Source of the DNA: Pseudomonas sp. Leaf58 | GTDB lineage: Bacteria; Pseudomonadota; Gammaproteobacteria; Pseudomonadales; Pseudomonadaceae | Assembly: GCF_003627215.1 (NCBI RefSeq) | Contig: NZ_CP032677.1 | Coordinates: 997,501 to 1,061,500, forward strand | Length of the DNA stretch: 64,000 bases | Direction of reading: 5' to 3' | Shown here: piece by piece, positions 1-8,561 of the stretch | How positions within the stretch are numbered: position 1 is the first letter of the stretch | Layout of the letters: each line of letters opens with the position of its first letter | Notes under the pieces: model-generated | Seen by the model: the letters and a program-made list of their open reading frames with translations, nothing else | Database searches by the model: none | What the model was told of the DNA's origin: nothing | Translations under genes and position numbers: made by a program

Positions 1-1072
1 GTTGCCGGGCTTTGTCCGGGTTGTAAGGCGCATCTTTGAGGCTGTTGTCATAGGACCACTGGGTGGGCGGCATGGCGTTGACCGCCAGTTGGCCGGAGTC
101 CTGGTACACCGCCTGGAGAATCGCCTGCTTGTTCACCGCCATGTCCATCGCCTGGCGCACTTCCAGGCGGTCGAACGGTGGGTGCTGGGTGTTGTAGGCG
201 ATGTAGCCGAGGTTGAAGCCAGGCTGTTGCAGCACCTGCAGCTTGCTGTCGGCCTTGAGCGCCGGCAGGTCGGCCGGGCGCGGGTGCAGGGTGACTTGGC
301 ATTCGTTGCGGCGCAGCTTCTGGATGCGCACCGAGGGGTCGGTGTTGATCGCGAACACCAGGTTGTCGAGCTTCACCTCATCCGGCGCCCAGTAGTGCGG
401 ATTGCCCTTGTAGCGGATTTGCGAATCCTTCTGGTAACGCTGGAACACGAACGGCCCGGTGCCGATCGGTTGCTGGTTGATGGCGCTGGGGCGGCCGCTG
501 GCCAATAGCAGGCCGGCGTATTCGGCGGAAAGAATGGAGGCGAAGCTCATGGCCAGGTTCTGGACGAACGCGGCGTCAACTTTGTTCAAGGTGAACACCA
601 CGGTCATCGGGTCGGTTTTTTCGACCCGGGCAATGTTCTTGTCCAGCCCCATGCTGACGAAATAGGGGAACTCGGTGGGGTAGGCCTGGCGGAACGGGTG
701 GCCTTTGTCGAGCATGCGGTTGAAGGTAAACAGCACGTCGTCGGCATTGAAGTCGCGGCTTGGGCTAAACGCCTTGTTGCTGTGGAACTTCACCCCTTCG
801 CGCAGGTGGAAGGTGTAGCGCAGGCCGTCGTCGGACACCTCCCAGGCGGTCGCCAGGGCCGGGTGCACGGCGGTGCCGCCGCGCTCGAACTCGACCAGGC
901 GGTTGTACAGGGGTTCGGCAGCGTCGTTGTCGGTGGCGCTGGTGTATTGGGCGGTGTCGAAGCCGGCGGGGCTGCCTTCGGAGCAGAACACCAGGTTGTT
1001 GGCCAACACGGCCGGGGATTGGCTGAACAGGCCCAGGGCCAGCAGGGTGGAAAGGCGGGCGGCGTGGCGCAT
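1..1072 (-). CDS. dipeptide ABC transporter substrate-binding protein, DppA-like (3' end beyond window)
   Basis: Periplasmic peptide-binding protein (SBP family 5) that would deliver di/oligopeptides to a Dpp-type ABC permease. About 357 N-terminal codons are visible and the C-terminus runs off the left edge. The start is the ATG at 1072 with an AAAGGA ribosome site 7 nt upstream, followed by a Sec signal peptide ending near SPAVLA. The mature start NLVFCSEGSPAGFD, the block HLREGVKFH and the motif PIGTGPF are typical of DppA. It is close along its visible length to the complete paralogue immediately upstream, so the pair is a tandem duplication. In pseudomonads such duplicated dppA genes usually sit beside an OprD-type porin and dppBCDF, which would lie to the left of this window. 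Confidence 0.93.
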   Translation of the reverse strand, partial: MRHAARLSTLLALGLFSQSPAVLANNLVFCSEGSPAGFDTAQYTSATDNDAAEPLYNRLVEFERGGTAVHPALATAWEVSDDGLRYTFHLREGVKFHSNKAFSPSRDFNADDVLFTFNRMLDKGHPFRQAYPTEFPYFVSMGLDKNIARVEKTDPMTVVFTLNKVDAAFVQNLAMSFASILSAEYAGLLLASGRPSAINQQPIGTGPFVFQRYQKDSQIRYKGNPHYWAPDEVKLDNLVFAINTDPSVRIQKLRRNECQVTLHPRPADLPALKADSKLQVLQQPGFNLGYIAYNTQHPPFDRLEVRQAMDMAVNKQAILQAVYQDSGQLAVNAMPPTQWSYDNSLKDAPYNPDKARQ

Positions 1073-1184
1073 GGCAAGTCCTTTACGTCTGTTTGCACCG
1101 CCTCGGGGTAAGAATGGCGGCAACAGTTCGCCGACCCCGCTGCGGATAGCGGCGGGACGGCATGAAGAGCGGGTTAAGTTGGTG

Positions 1185-1210
1185 GGGCACCCGCTGTTTG
1201 GCGGGTGCCC
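1185..1210 (-). terminator. stem-loop between the two dppA-like genes
   Basis: A perfect 10-bp stem (GGGCACCCGC / GCGGGTGCCC) with a 6-nt loop lies just after the stop codon of the upstream SBP gene. No T-run follows on the minus strand, so it may stabilise the upstream transcript or partly attenuate read-through rather than end transcription fully. Confidence 0.5.
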
Positions 1211-1218
1211 TGGCTAGC

Positions 1219-2844
1219 CTATTTGTCCACACTGACGCCGTAGAAGGAGTTCAGCGAGAACGGGCTGATCTTGAAGTCCTTCACCTTGGCACTCATGGGC
1301 TGGTACACGGTGGAGTGGGCGATCGGGGTGATCGGCACCTGCTCTTTGAGAATGTGCTGCGCCTGCTGGTACAGCTCGGTGCGCTTGGCCTGGTTGGACG
1401 TGGCCTTGGCCTGCTTGATCAAATCGTCGTAGGGCTTGTAGCACCACTTGGAGAAGTTGTTGCCGTTCATGGCATCGCAGCCGTACAGGGTACCCAGCCA
1501 GTTGTCCGGGTCACCGTTGTCACCGCTCCAGCCAATCAGCATGGCGCCTTGTTCGCCACCTTTGGAGCGTTTGATGTATTCACCCCATTCATAGCTGACG
1601 ATCTTGGCCTTGATGCCGACCTTGGCCCAGTCGGATTGCAGCATTTCGGCCATCAGCTTGGCATTGGGGTTGTAGGGGCGCTGCACCGGCATGGCCCACA
1701 GGGTAATCTCGGTGCCTTCCTTGATGCCGGCTTCCTTGAGCAGTTGTTTGGCCTTCTCGGGGTCGAAGGCGGCGTCCTTGATGCTGTCGTCATAGGACCA
1801 CTGGGTCGGTGGCATGCCGTTGACTGCCAGCTGGCCGGCGCCCTGGTAAACCGACTCGATGATCTTTTTCTTGTCCACGGCCATGTCCAGCGCCTGGCGG
1901 ACTTTCAGTTGGGCTAGCGGGTTGGCTTGGTTGCTGCCCTTGACCTTGTCCATCACGTTGTAGGCGATGTAGCCGAGGTTGAAGCCGGCCTGCTGCGGCA
2001 TTTGTAGCTTGGGGTCCTGCTTTAGCGGCTGGATATCGGCCGGGCGCGGGAACAGGGTGACCTGGCATTCGTTTTTCTTCAGCTTCTGCATGCGCACCGA
2101 AGCATCGGTGGTGATAGCGAAGATCAGGTTGTCGATCTTCACGTCATCGGGTTGCCAGTAGTCCTTGTTACCCTTGAAGCGGATCTGCGCGTCCTTCTGG
2201 TACTTGCTGAATACGAACGGGCCGGTGCCGATCGGTTTCTGGTTGATGTCGGCAGCCTTGCCGTCCTTGAGCAACTGGTCGGCGTATTCGGCGGACTGGA
2301 TCGAGGCGAAGCTCATGGCCAGGTTCTGGATGAACGCGGCGTCCACCTCGTTGAGGGTGAACTTCACCGTGTGCTCGTCGAGCTTCTCCAGCTTGGCGAT
2401 GTTCTTGTCCATGCCCATGTCGGTGAAGTACGGGAACTCGGTGGGGTAGGCCTTGCGGAACGGGTGGTTGGTGTCGAGCATGCGGTTGAAGGTGAACAGC
2501 ACGTCGTCGGCGTTGAACGGGCGGGTGGGTTTGAAGTAGTCGGTGGTGTGGAACTTGACCCCTTCACGCAGGTGGAAGGTGTACGCCTTGCCGTCGTCGG
2601 ATACTTCCCACTGGGTCGCCAGGCCCGGGATGACTGCAGTGCCGCCGCGCTCGAACTGCGTCAGGCGGTTGAACACGGTCTCGGCCGAGGCGTCGAAGTC
2701 AGTCCCTGTGGTGTATTGCCCTGGGTCGAAGCCGGCCGGGCTGCCTTCGGAGCAGAACACCAGGTTGGATGCCGCGAGTGCCGACGGTGCGCCGGAAAGC
2801 AAGCCTGCGCCAAGCAGGAACGGAATGACTGCGTGTTTGAGCAT
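1219..2844 (-). CDS. dppA: dipeptide ABC transporter substrate-binding protein, DppA-like
   Basis: Complete 541-residue peptide-binding protein of SBP family 5, expected in the periplasm. The signal peptide is residues 1 to about 24 (ends PSALAA), then NLVFCSEGSPAGFDPGQY, the DppA-type mature start. The length matches the family (about 535). TGAGG lies about 5 nt before the ATG. It is followed 146 bp downstream by a close paralogue in the same direction. P. aeruginosa has five dppA-like genes near dppBCDF and a porin, and this arrangement beside roxSR looks like the same locus. Substrate choice between paralogues cannot be read from sequence. I am confident of the family and less so of the exact symbol. 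Confidence 0.93.
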   Translation of the reverse strand: MLKHAVIPFLLGAGLLSGAPSALAASNLVFCSEGSPAGFDPGQYTTGTDFDASAETVFNRLTQFERGGTAVIPGLATQWEVSDDGKAYTFHLREGVKFHTTDYFKPTRPFNADDVLFTFNRMLDTNHPFRKAYPTEFPYFTDMGMDKNIAKLEKLDEHTVKFTLNEVDAAFIQNLAMSFASIQSAEYADQLLKDGKAADINQKPIGTGPFVFSKYQKDAQIRFKGNKDYWQPDDVKIDNLIFAITTDASVRMQKLKKNECQVTLFPRPADIQPLKQDPKLQMPQQAGFNLGYIAYNVMDKVKGSNQANPLAQLKVRQALDMAVDKKKIIESVYQGAGQLAVNGMPPTQWSYDDSIKDAAFDPEKAKQLLKEAGIKEGTEITLWAMPVQRPYNPNAKLMAEMLQSDWAKVGIKAKIVSYEWGEYIKRSKGGEQGAMLIGWSGDNGDPDNWLGTLYGCDAMNGNNFSKWCYKPYDDLIKQAKATSNQAKRTELYQQAQHILKEQVPITPIAHSTVYQPMSAKVKDFKISPFSLNSFYGVSVDK

Positions 2845-3232
2845 GGTGGCCTCATTGTTGTCATTTTTCGGATGAGGTGGCCTCGTGAGCCGACCTGCGG
2901 ATACTTATGCAGGGGGTGTTCCCAATGCAATACGCAGAAGGATAGTTGGCGCCGGAAAAGTGGCACGATCGTACATGGATGTCGCATCGGTGTAACTTTC
3001 GTCGAAGTTAAACGTTTGCGTGGGCAAAATGATGGCTTTTTGCAGAATTTTGCGGAGCGGGGATAAATGTAGGAAGCACCTTTTAGGTGCGTAGGAAGTG
3101 TCTGAAAATGCTTAGCTTGAGGGGCGGTCCCAGTGGGAGCGGGCACGCCCGCGAACACGGGCGAAGCCCGTGCCATCCGCCGAGGTGGTTTTTCGCGGGC
3201 ATGCCCGCACCCACAAGTGTTTCGTGGATCTG
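2845..3232. other. intergenic region upstream of dppA and downstream of the SIMPL gene
   Basis: 388 bp without a gene. The half next to dppA must hold its promoter, but I see no strong -35/-10 pair on the minus strand. A short inverted repeat (AACTT-N6-AAGTT, 2994-3009) could be an operator, and a small hairpin (GCACC-TTTTA-GGTGC) lies at 3076-3090. The rest is a REP pair, listed separately. Confidence 0.6.
3127..3222. repeat. REP pair, type A
   Basis: Two inverted copies of the palindromic unit GCGGGCAYGCCCGC flank a further hairpin (ACGGGCGAAGCCCGT). It lies just beyond the 3' end of the SIMPL gene. It matches the other type A REP copies in this window. Confidence 0.8.
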
Positions 3233-3949
3233 TTATGGCATCTGCACTTCGATCAAGCCATCAGCATTCATGCTCACTTCACTGGTTCCGGCTTCAATAT
3301 CTGGTGCCGGTGCCGCCTCGTCAGCCCCCATAGCCTTCATCGCCATCGGTGCACTGCGCAGGTAGGGGCGTGGGTAACCGCTGCTGTTGAGGTTCAGGCT
3401 GACCACTTTATAGCCCTTGCCGCCCAGCGCCTCGGTGGCCAGTTGTGCGCGGGCCTTGAAGGCATTCACCGCGTCCTTGAGCAGTTCGTCCTCGCTGGCC
3501 TTGCGCGTGGCCGGGGCGATGGAGAAGTCCATGCCGCCCATTTTCAGCGTTTGCAGCAGGTCGGCGGTCAGCTGCGACAGGGCTGGGAAGTTAGCGCTTT
3601 CCAGACGCAGTTCGGCGCGCTCGCGCCAGCCGGTGATCGTCTGGCCTTTGCTGTCATACACCGGGTAGCTGTTGCGGCTGCCCTGGCTGATCTTCACGTC
3701 CTTGACTTGGCGTGCCTGCTGTAGCGCTGTGTTCATGGTTTCGGTGATCTGCTTGGCGAGCTTGCCTGGGTCGGTGTTCTGCGCTTCGCTGTACACCGTC
3801 ACCACCATCAGGTCGCGCGGTACTTCCTTGCTGACCTCGGCACGCAGCGAGACCTGGTTGTAGCGCGGCTCATCGGCAGCCAGCACCGGCAGGCTGGCGA
3901 GCAGGCCGCAGGACAGGATCAGGGCGGCGCCGCGACGTGGGATGTGCAT
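3233..3949 (-). CDS. SIMPL domain (DUF541) periplasmic protein
   Basis: 238-residue exported protein of the SIMPL/DUF541 (YggE-like) family, whose molecular role is poorly defined; E. coli YggE is linked to oxidative stress. A cleavable signal peptide (hydrophobic stretch 9-24, LPVLAADEP cleavage region) is clear, and the family start 'YNQVSLRAEVSKEVPRD' follows. An AAGGAG site sits 7 nt before the ATG. The gene is divergent from roxSR, so the 200-bp gap is likely shared regulatory space, and P. aeruginosa has a similar hypothetical gene between dppA1 and roxSR. The C-terminal 20 residues are acidic and Ala-rich. Confidence 0.88.
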   Translation of the reverse strand: MHIPRRGAALILSCGLLASLPVLAADEPRYNQVSLRAEVSKEVPRDLMVVTVYSEAQNTDPGKLAKQITETMNTALQQARQVKDVKISQGSRNSYPVYDSKGQTITGWRERAELRLESANFPALSQLTADLLQTLKMGGMDFSIAPATRKASEDELLKDAVNAFKARAQLATEALGGKGYKVVSLNLNSSGYPRPYLRSAPMAMKAMGADEAAPAPDIEAGTSEVSMNADGLIEVQMP

Positions 3950-4108
3950 AAGGTACTCCTTGGCAATTAAAGGCGTGGGTTGTGGCCATCCATTCCACGC
4001 ATGGCCGATCAGACCGGCAACAGTGTAGTGGGTTCAAAAGTGCCATCATCAAGCTGTGACAAAGTGTGGCGCTTTGCCGCATCGCTGCAGCGAGGCGCCC
4101 GGCTTCGG

Positions 4109-4121
4109 TATACTCCAGCCG
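4109..4121 (+). promoter_or_regulatory. candidate -10 element for roxSR
   Basis: TATACT at 4109-4114 lies about 37 bp before the roxS start codon, within a GC-rich context. No good -35 hexamer is found at the expected distance, so activator dependence is possible. Weak evidence only. Confidence 0.35.
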
Positions 4122-4150
4122 ATTTTCTGGAGCACTCATCAGGAGAGCTC

Positions 4151-5407
4151 ATGCTCGCTGCCGTACAACCGTTGTCTGCTACTCGCCAGAACCTCTGGCG
4201 CCTGACCGTCATTCGGGTCTTGGTCCTGGCTGCCCAGGCCGGCTCCGTGGGCGTCGCCTACTGGACCGAACTGCTGCCATTGCCGTGGTTGTCGCTGGCC
4301 GGCACCTTGGCCTTGTCCTCGCTGCTGTGCGCGTTCACGGCCCTGCGCCTGCGCCTGTCGCTGCCGGTCACCGAAATGGAGTACGCCCTGCAGCTGGCCT
4401 GTGACCTGCTGATCCACAGTGCCTTGCTGTATTACTCCGGCGGTTCGACCAACCCGTTCGTGTCCTACTACCTGGTGCCGCTGGCGATTGCTGCGGTGAC
4501 CCTGCCGTGGCTGTATTCGCTAATTCTCTCGGGTATCGCCCTAACCGCCTACAGCTTGCTGCTGGTGCAGTTCTACCCGCTCGAAGGCCTGCCAATGGCC
4601 CGCGACAAGATGCAGGTTTACGGCATGTGGCTGAGCATCGCCCTGGCCGCCGCTGTGATCACCTTCTTTGCCGCGCGCATGGCCGAAGAGTTGCGTCGCC
4701 AGGAGCAGCTGCGCTCCGAACGGCGTGAAGAGAGCCTGCGCGACGAACAATTGCTGGCTGTGGCCACCCAAGCTGCCGGCGCTGCCCATGAGCTGGGTAC
4801 GCCGTTGGCGACCATGAGCGTGCTGATCAACGAGATGCGCCAGGACCACACCGACCCGCTGTTGCAGGAAGACCTGCAAATTCTGCAGGACCAGGTGAAG
4901 CTGTGCAAAGAGACCTTGCAGCAGCTGGTGCGGGCAGCCGAAGCCAACCGCCGCCTGGCCATCGTCGAGCAAGATGTGACCGCCTGGCTGGATGAGGCGC
5001 TGAACCGCTGGCACCTGATGCGCCCGGAAGCCAGCTACCGCTTCCAGCGCCTGCGTGACGGCCAGGTGCCCCGCCTGATCCCGCCACCAGACCTGACCCA
5101 GGCGCTGCTTAACCTGTTGAACAATGCAGCCGATGCCTGCCCCGATGACCTGGAAGTGCGCCTGGACTGGGACACCCATGACATCGTCATCAGCATCCGC
5201 GACCACGGCCCAGGCGTGCCGCCGGCCATTGCCGAAGCCATCGGCAAGCCCTTCATTACCACCAAGGGCAAAGGCTTCGGCCTTGGCCTGTTCTTGAGCA
5301 AGGCCAGCGTGACCCGTGCGGGCGGTTCGGTGAAACTCTATAGTCATGAACAGGGTGGCACCCTGACCGAACTGCGCCTGCCCTACGGTAAGCGAGGAGA
5401 TGAATGA
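4151..5407 (+). CDS. roxS: redox-responsive sensor histidine kinase RoxS (RegB/PrrB family)
   Basis: Inner-membrane histidine kinase of the RegB/PrrB/RoxS family, 418 residues, pairing with RoxR to adjust respiratory and redox genes. Six hydrophobic segments fill residues 20-180. The quinone-linked box GGSTNPF is present, followed by the H-box GAAHELGTPLAT (His213 is the phosphorylated residue) and an ATPase domain with NLLNNAADAC, DHGPG and GKGFGLGLFL. Cys252 (KLCKETL) sits where RegB has its redox-active cysteine. The ATG at 4151 is preferred over upstream in-frame starts because AGGAG lies 5 nt before it and the family N-terminus fits. Its stop overlaps the roxR start region, so the two are translationally coupled. 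Confidence 0.93.
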   Translation: MLAAVQPLSATRQNLWRLTVIRVLVLAAQAGSVGVAYWTELLPLPWLSLAGTLALSSLLCAFTALRLRLSLPVTEMEYALQLACDLLIHSALLYYSGGSTNPFVSYYLVPLAIAAVTLPWLYSLILSGIALTAYSLLLVQFYPLEGLPMARDKMQVYGMWLSIALAAAVITFFAARMAEELRRQEQLRSERREESLRDEQLLAVATQAAGAAHELGTPLATMSVLINEMRQDHTDPLLQEDLQILQDQVKLCKETLQQLVRAAEANRRLAIVEQDVTAWLDEALNRWHLMRPEASYRFQRLRDGQVPRLIPPPDLTQALLNLLNNAADACPDDLEVRLDWDTHDIVISIRDHGPGVPPAIAEAIGKPFITTKGKGFGLGLFLSKASVTRAGGSVKLYSHEQGGTLTELRLPYGKRGDE

Positions 5408-5967
5408 TGAGCGAAGAAAACCAGGTCGAAAGCGAAGAGCTGCCGCACCTACTGCTGGTGGATGACGATGCCACCTTCACCCGGGTCATGGCCCGTGCCA
5501 TGAGCCGTCGGGGTTTCCGAGTGAGCACGGCCGGCTCTGCCGAGGAGGGGCTGATCCTGGCCCAGCAGGACCTGCCGGACTACGCCACGCTGGACCTGAA
5601 GATGGACGGCGATTCCGGCCTGGTGCTGCTGCCCAAGTTGCTGGAGCTGGACCCGGAAATGCGCGTGGTGATCCTGACCGGTTACTCGAGCATTGCCACC
5701 GCCGTGGAAGCGGTGAAGCGGGGCGCCTGCAACTACCTGTGCAAACCTGCCGACGCCGACGATGTGCTGGCGGCGCTGCTTTCCGAACACACCGACCTGG
5801 ATACCCTGGTGCCGGAAAACCCCATGTCGGTCGACCGCTTGCAGTGGGAGCACATCCAGCGCGTGCTCAACGAGCATGAGGGCAATATTTCGGCGACTGC
5901 GCGGGCGTTGGGCATGCACCGTCGGACCTTGCAGCGCAAATTGCAGAAGCGCCCGGTTCGCCGTTGA
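5407..5967 (+). CDS. roxR: response regulator RoxR (RegA/PrrA family)
   Basis: 186-residue response regulator. The receiver domain (residues about 13-125) has the acidic triad VDDD and the phospho-acceptor Asp63 in YATLDLKMDG, and Lys109-type CKPADADD. The C-terminal Fis-type helix-turn-helix (NISATARALGMHRRTLQRKL) binds DNA. This short linker plus Fis HTH layout is diagnostic of RegA/PrrA/RoxR. GAGGAG lies 7 nt before the ATG at 5407; another ATG three bases earlier (5404) is possible. The gene overlaps the end of roxS. RoxSR of P. putida and P. aeruginosa is known to affect terminal oxidase genes. Confidence 0.93.
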   Translation: MSEENQVESEELPHLLLVDDDATFTRVMARAMSRRGFRVSTAGSAEEGLILAQQDLPDYATLDLKMDGDSGLVLLPKLLELDPEMRVVILTGYSSIATAVEAVKRGACNYLCKPADADDVLAALLSEHTDLDTLVPENPMSVDRLQWEHIQRVLNEHEGNISATARALGMHRRTLQRKLQKRPVRR

Positions 5968-5978
5968 TTCGGCGGTGG

Positions 5979-6039
5979 CCTCTTCGCGGGCAAGCCCGCT
6001 CCTACAGGTTTTGTAGGGGCGGGCTTGCCCGCGAAGAGG
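5979..6039. repeat. REP pair, type A
   Basis: Near-perfect inverted repeat with arms CCTCTTCGCGGGCAAGCCCG and its complement around a short CTACAG/TGTAG centre. It lies 12 bp after roxR and could also serve as a transcript end. Confidence 0.85.
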
Positions 6040-6147
6040 TTGGTCCTGACAGAAACTTCTTGATAATCCCCCGCGATCTCCGCAATTCCTGACATGTTGG
6101 CGTATCATTAGCCCCCTAATGGCAACCCCTTTCAGGATCGCTTGCGC

Positions 6148-7089
6148 ATGCTCGCCCTTCTTATCCAGACGCTGAACATCACGGCACCGGTTTTCGCCAT
6201 GCTGTTCATGGGCGTGCTGCTTAAACGCATTCACCTGATCGACGACAATTTCAACCGCGTTGCCTCGCAACTGGTATTCAACGTCTGCATGCCGGCGCTA
6301 CTGTTCCTCGGCATCTACCACGCCGACCTAGGGGCAGCGGTCAAACCCGGGGTACTCCTCTATTTCATCGTTGCCACCCTGGTCGGCTTCGCCATTGCCT
6401 GGGGCCTGGCCATTTGGCGCAGCCCGCTGGCGGACCGGGGCATCTATACCCAGGGCGCGTTCCGCGGCAACAACGGCGTCATTGGCCTGGCGCTGGCCGC
6501 CAGCCTGTATGGCGACTATGGGATCTCCCTGGGAGCCGTACTCGCCGGCCTGGTCATCCTCCTGTACAACTCGCTGTCGGCGGTGGTGCTGGCGGTTTAC
6601 AGCCCAGACCTCAAATCCGACCCGTGGAGCATCTGCAAGAGCATCTTCAGCAACCCGCTGATCATCAGTGTGCTGCTGGCCACACCCATGGCTTACGGCC
6701 AGGTGCCGCTGCCCAACTGGCTGCTGACTTCGGGCGACTACCTGGCGCAGATGACCTTGCCGCTGGCGCTGATCTGTATCGGTGGCACCCTATCGTTGGC
6801 TGCCCTGCGCGACAGTGGCAGGTTGGCGTTCGATGTCAGCCTGGTGAAAATGGTCTGGCTGCCGCTGTTGGGTACCCTTGGTGCTTGGCTGTGTGGCTTT
6901 CGCGGCGCCGAACTGGGCATTTTGTTCCTGTACATCGGCAGCCCCACGGCCGCGGCCAGCTACGTGATGGCGCGGGCGGCCAACGGTAACCATCAGCTGG
7001 CGGCGTCAATTATCGTGATTACCACGCTAATGGCAGCGATCACCACGAATATTGGTATTTTCATCTTGCAGTGGGGCGGATGGATCTAG
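6148..7089 (+). CDS. auxin efflux carrier (AEC) family transporter
   Basis: 313-residue membrane permease of the AEC family (bile/arsenite/riboflavin transporter fold), predicted to move a small organic acid or amino acid across the inner membrane. About ten hydrophobic segments cover the whole length, beginning TLNITAPVFAMLFMGVLLKR, and the family asparagine/proline-rich motif appears as FRGNNGVIGLALAAS. The start at ATG 6148 is chosen over a TTG two codons upstream because AGGAT is 9 nt before it and only 3 nt before the TTG. The substrate is unknown. The gene is alone between a REP pair and the downstream permease, 56 bp away. Confidence 0.87.
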   Translation: MLALLIQTLNITAPVFAMLFMGVLLKRIHLIDDNFNRVASQLVFNVCMPALLFLGIYHADLGAAVKPGVLLYFIVATLVGFAIAWGLAIWRSPLADRGIYTQGAFRGNNGVIGLALAASLYGDYGISLGAVLAGLVILLYNSLSAVVLAVYSPDLKSDPWSICKSIFSNPLIISVLLATPMAYGQVPLPNWLLTSGDYLAQMTLPLALICIGGTLSLAALRDSGRLAFDVSLVKMVWLPLLGTLGAWLCGFRGAELGILFLYIGSPTAAASYVMARAANGNHQLAASIIVITTLMAAITTNIGIFILQWGGWI

Positions 7090-7145
7090 ATCCTTGACTG
7101 CAAACAACAGCAATAACACTGCCTCACTGAACTAAAGGACACTTC

Positions 7146-8504
7146 ATGCAAGACCAGAGCACGCCCGAACGGTTACAGCGCGGGCTGAAGAATCGTCATA
7201 TCCAGCTGATCGCGCTGGGCGGGGCCATTGGCACCGGGTTGTTCCTGGGCATCGCCCAGACCATTCAGCTGGCTGGCCCCTCGGTGCTGCTGGGCTATGC
7301 CGTTGCCGGCCTGATGGCGTTCTTCATCATGCGCCAGCTGGGTGAAATGGTGGTGGAAGAGCCAGTAGCCGGTAGCTTCAGTCACTTCGCCCACCAGTAT
7401 TGGAGCGAGTTCGCCGGCTTTGTCTCGGGCTGGAACTACTGGGTGGTCTATGTGCTGGTCGGCATGGCCGAGCTGACAGCGGTGGGCATCTATGTGCAGT
7501 ACTGGTGGCCGGACTTCCCTACCTGGGCCACGGCGGCGATCTTCTTCGTGGTAATCAACCTGATCAACCTGACGCAGGTGAAGGTCTATGGCGAAATGGA
7601 GTTCTGGTTCGCCTTGGTCAAGGTGGTGGCTATTGTCAGCATGATCGGCTTCGGCGCCTGGCTGCTGACCAGTGGCCATGGCGGCCCGGATGCCAGCGTG
7701 GCCAACCTGTGGCAGTACGGTGGCTTTTTCCCTAACGGCGTCACCGGCCTGGTGATGGCCCTGGCGGTGATCATGTTCTCGTTCGGTGGCCTGGAGTTGG
7801 TGGGTATTACCGCTGCCGAAGCCGATAACCCGCGGCAGAGCATTCCCAAGGCTACCAACCAGGTGGTGTACCGCATCCTCATCTTCTACATCGGGGCACT
7901 GGCGGTATTGCTGTCGCTGTACCCGTGGCAGAAGGTGGTGCAGGGCGGTAGCCCGTTCGTGATGATCTTCCACGAGCTGGACAGCGACCTGGTGGCGACC
8001 ATCCTCAATATCGTGGTGCTGACGGCCGCGCTGTCGGTGTACAACAGCTGCGTATACGCCAACAGCCGCATGCTGTTTGGCCTGGCCAGCCAGGGCGATG
8101 CGCCACGCCAATTGCTGAAAGTAAGCCGCAGCGGCGTGCCGCTGACCGCGCTGGGTGTATCGGCTTTGGCGACTGGCCTGTGCGTGCTGATCAACTACCT
8201 GATGCCGGGGGAGGCCTTTGGTTTGCTGATGGCCCTGGCGGTGTCGGCATTGGTGATCAACTGGGCGAGCATCAGCATTACCCACCTGAAGTTCCGCAAG
8301 GCCAAGCTGGCGGCCGGCATTACCCCCTTCTACAAGAGTTGGGGGCACCCGCTTACCAACTACCTGTGCCTGGCATTCATCGTGCTGATCTTGGTGGTGA
8401 TGTACCTGACCCCGCCGATTCGCATTTCGGTGATGCTGATCCCAGGATGGATTGCCGTGCTGTGGGTGGCCTTCAAGCTGAAGAAGGCCCGCCAGGCTAA
8501 ATAA
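7146..8504 (+). CDS. aromatic amino acid permease, AroP/PheP type (APC superfamily)
   Basis: 452-residue proton-coupled amino acid importer with 12 predicted membrane segments. The N-terminal signature RGLKNRHIQLIALGGAIGTG and the blocks RQLGEMVVEEPV and FSFGGLELVGITAAEA are those of the AroP/PheP/GabP branch, and the sequence tracks E. coli PheP closely along its length, so phenylalanine or other aromatic amino acids are the best guess. AAAGGA lies 6-7 nt before the ATG. It is convergent with the following gene across a long inverted repeat. The exact substrate remains an inference. Confidence 0.9.
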   Translation: MQDQSTPERLQRGLKNRHIQLIALGGAIGTGLFLGIAQTIQLAGPSVLLGYAVAGLMAFFIMRQLGEMVVEEPVAGSFSHFAHQYWSEFAGFVSGWNYWVVYVLVGMAELTAVGIYVQYWWPDFPTWATAAIFFVVINLINLTQVKVYGEMEFWFALVKVVAIVSMIGFGAWLLTSGHGGPDASVANLWQYGGFFPNGVTGLVMALAVIMFSFGGLELVGITAAEADNPRQSIPKATNQVVYRILIFYIGALAVLLSLYPWQKVVQGGSPFVMIFHELDSDLVATILNIVVLTAALSVYNSCVYANSRMLFGLASQGDAPRQLLKVSRSGVPLTALGVSALATGLCVLINYLMPGEAFGLLMALAVSALVINWASISITHLKFRKAKLAAGITPFYKSWGHPLTNYLCLAFIVLILVVMYLTPPIRISVMLIPGWIAVLWVAFKLKKARQAK

Positions 8505-8515
8505 GCAAGGCAGGC

Positions 8516-8551
8516 CCGGCCTCTTCGCGGGTAAACCCACGAAGAGGCCGG
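8516..8551. terminator. bidirectional stem-loop between convergent genes (REP-derived)
   Basis: A 12-bp perfect stem (CCGGCCTCTTCG / CGAAGAGGCCGG) encloses CGGGTAAACCCA, itself a smaller hairpin. It lies between the permease and the convergent CMD-like gene. It looks like a decayed type A REP; it lacks a T-run. Confidence 0.6.
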
Positions 8552-8561
8552 TACCGGCAAC

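Noticed and set aside
5979..6039. Possible CRISPR or tRNA-like structures among the many inverted repeats
   Set aside because: The repeats are isolated REP pairs without regular spacing or spacers, and none folds as a tRNA with an anticodon arm and CCA-end stem.
5968..6147. Genomic island boundary between roxR and the AEC transporter
   Set aside because: There is no integrase, tRNA end or direct repeat, and base composition does not change. Only comparison with other strains could show gain or loss here.
7173..8540. 455-codon frame opposite the aromatic amino acid permease
   Set aside because: The product is His/Gln-rich noise typical of the antisense of membrane protein genes.
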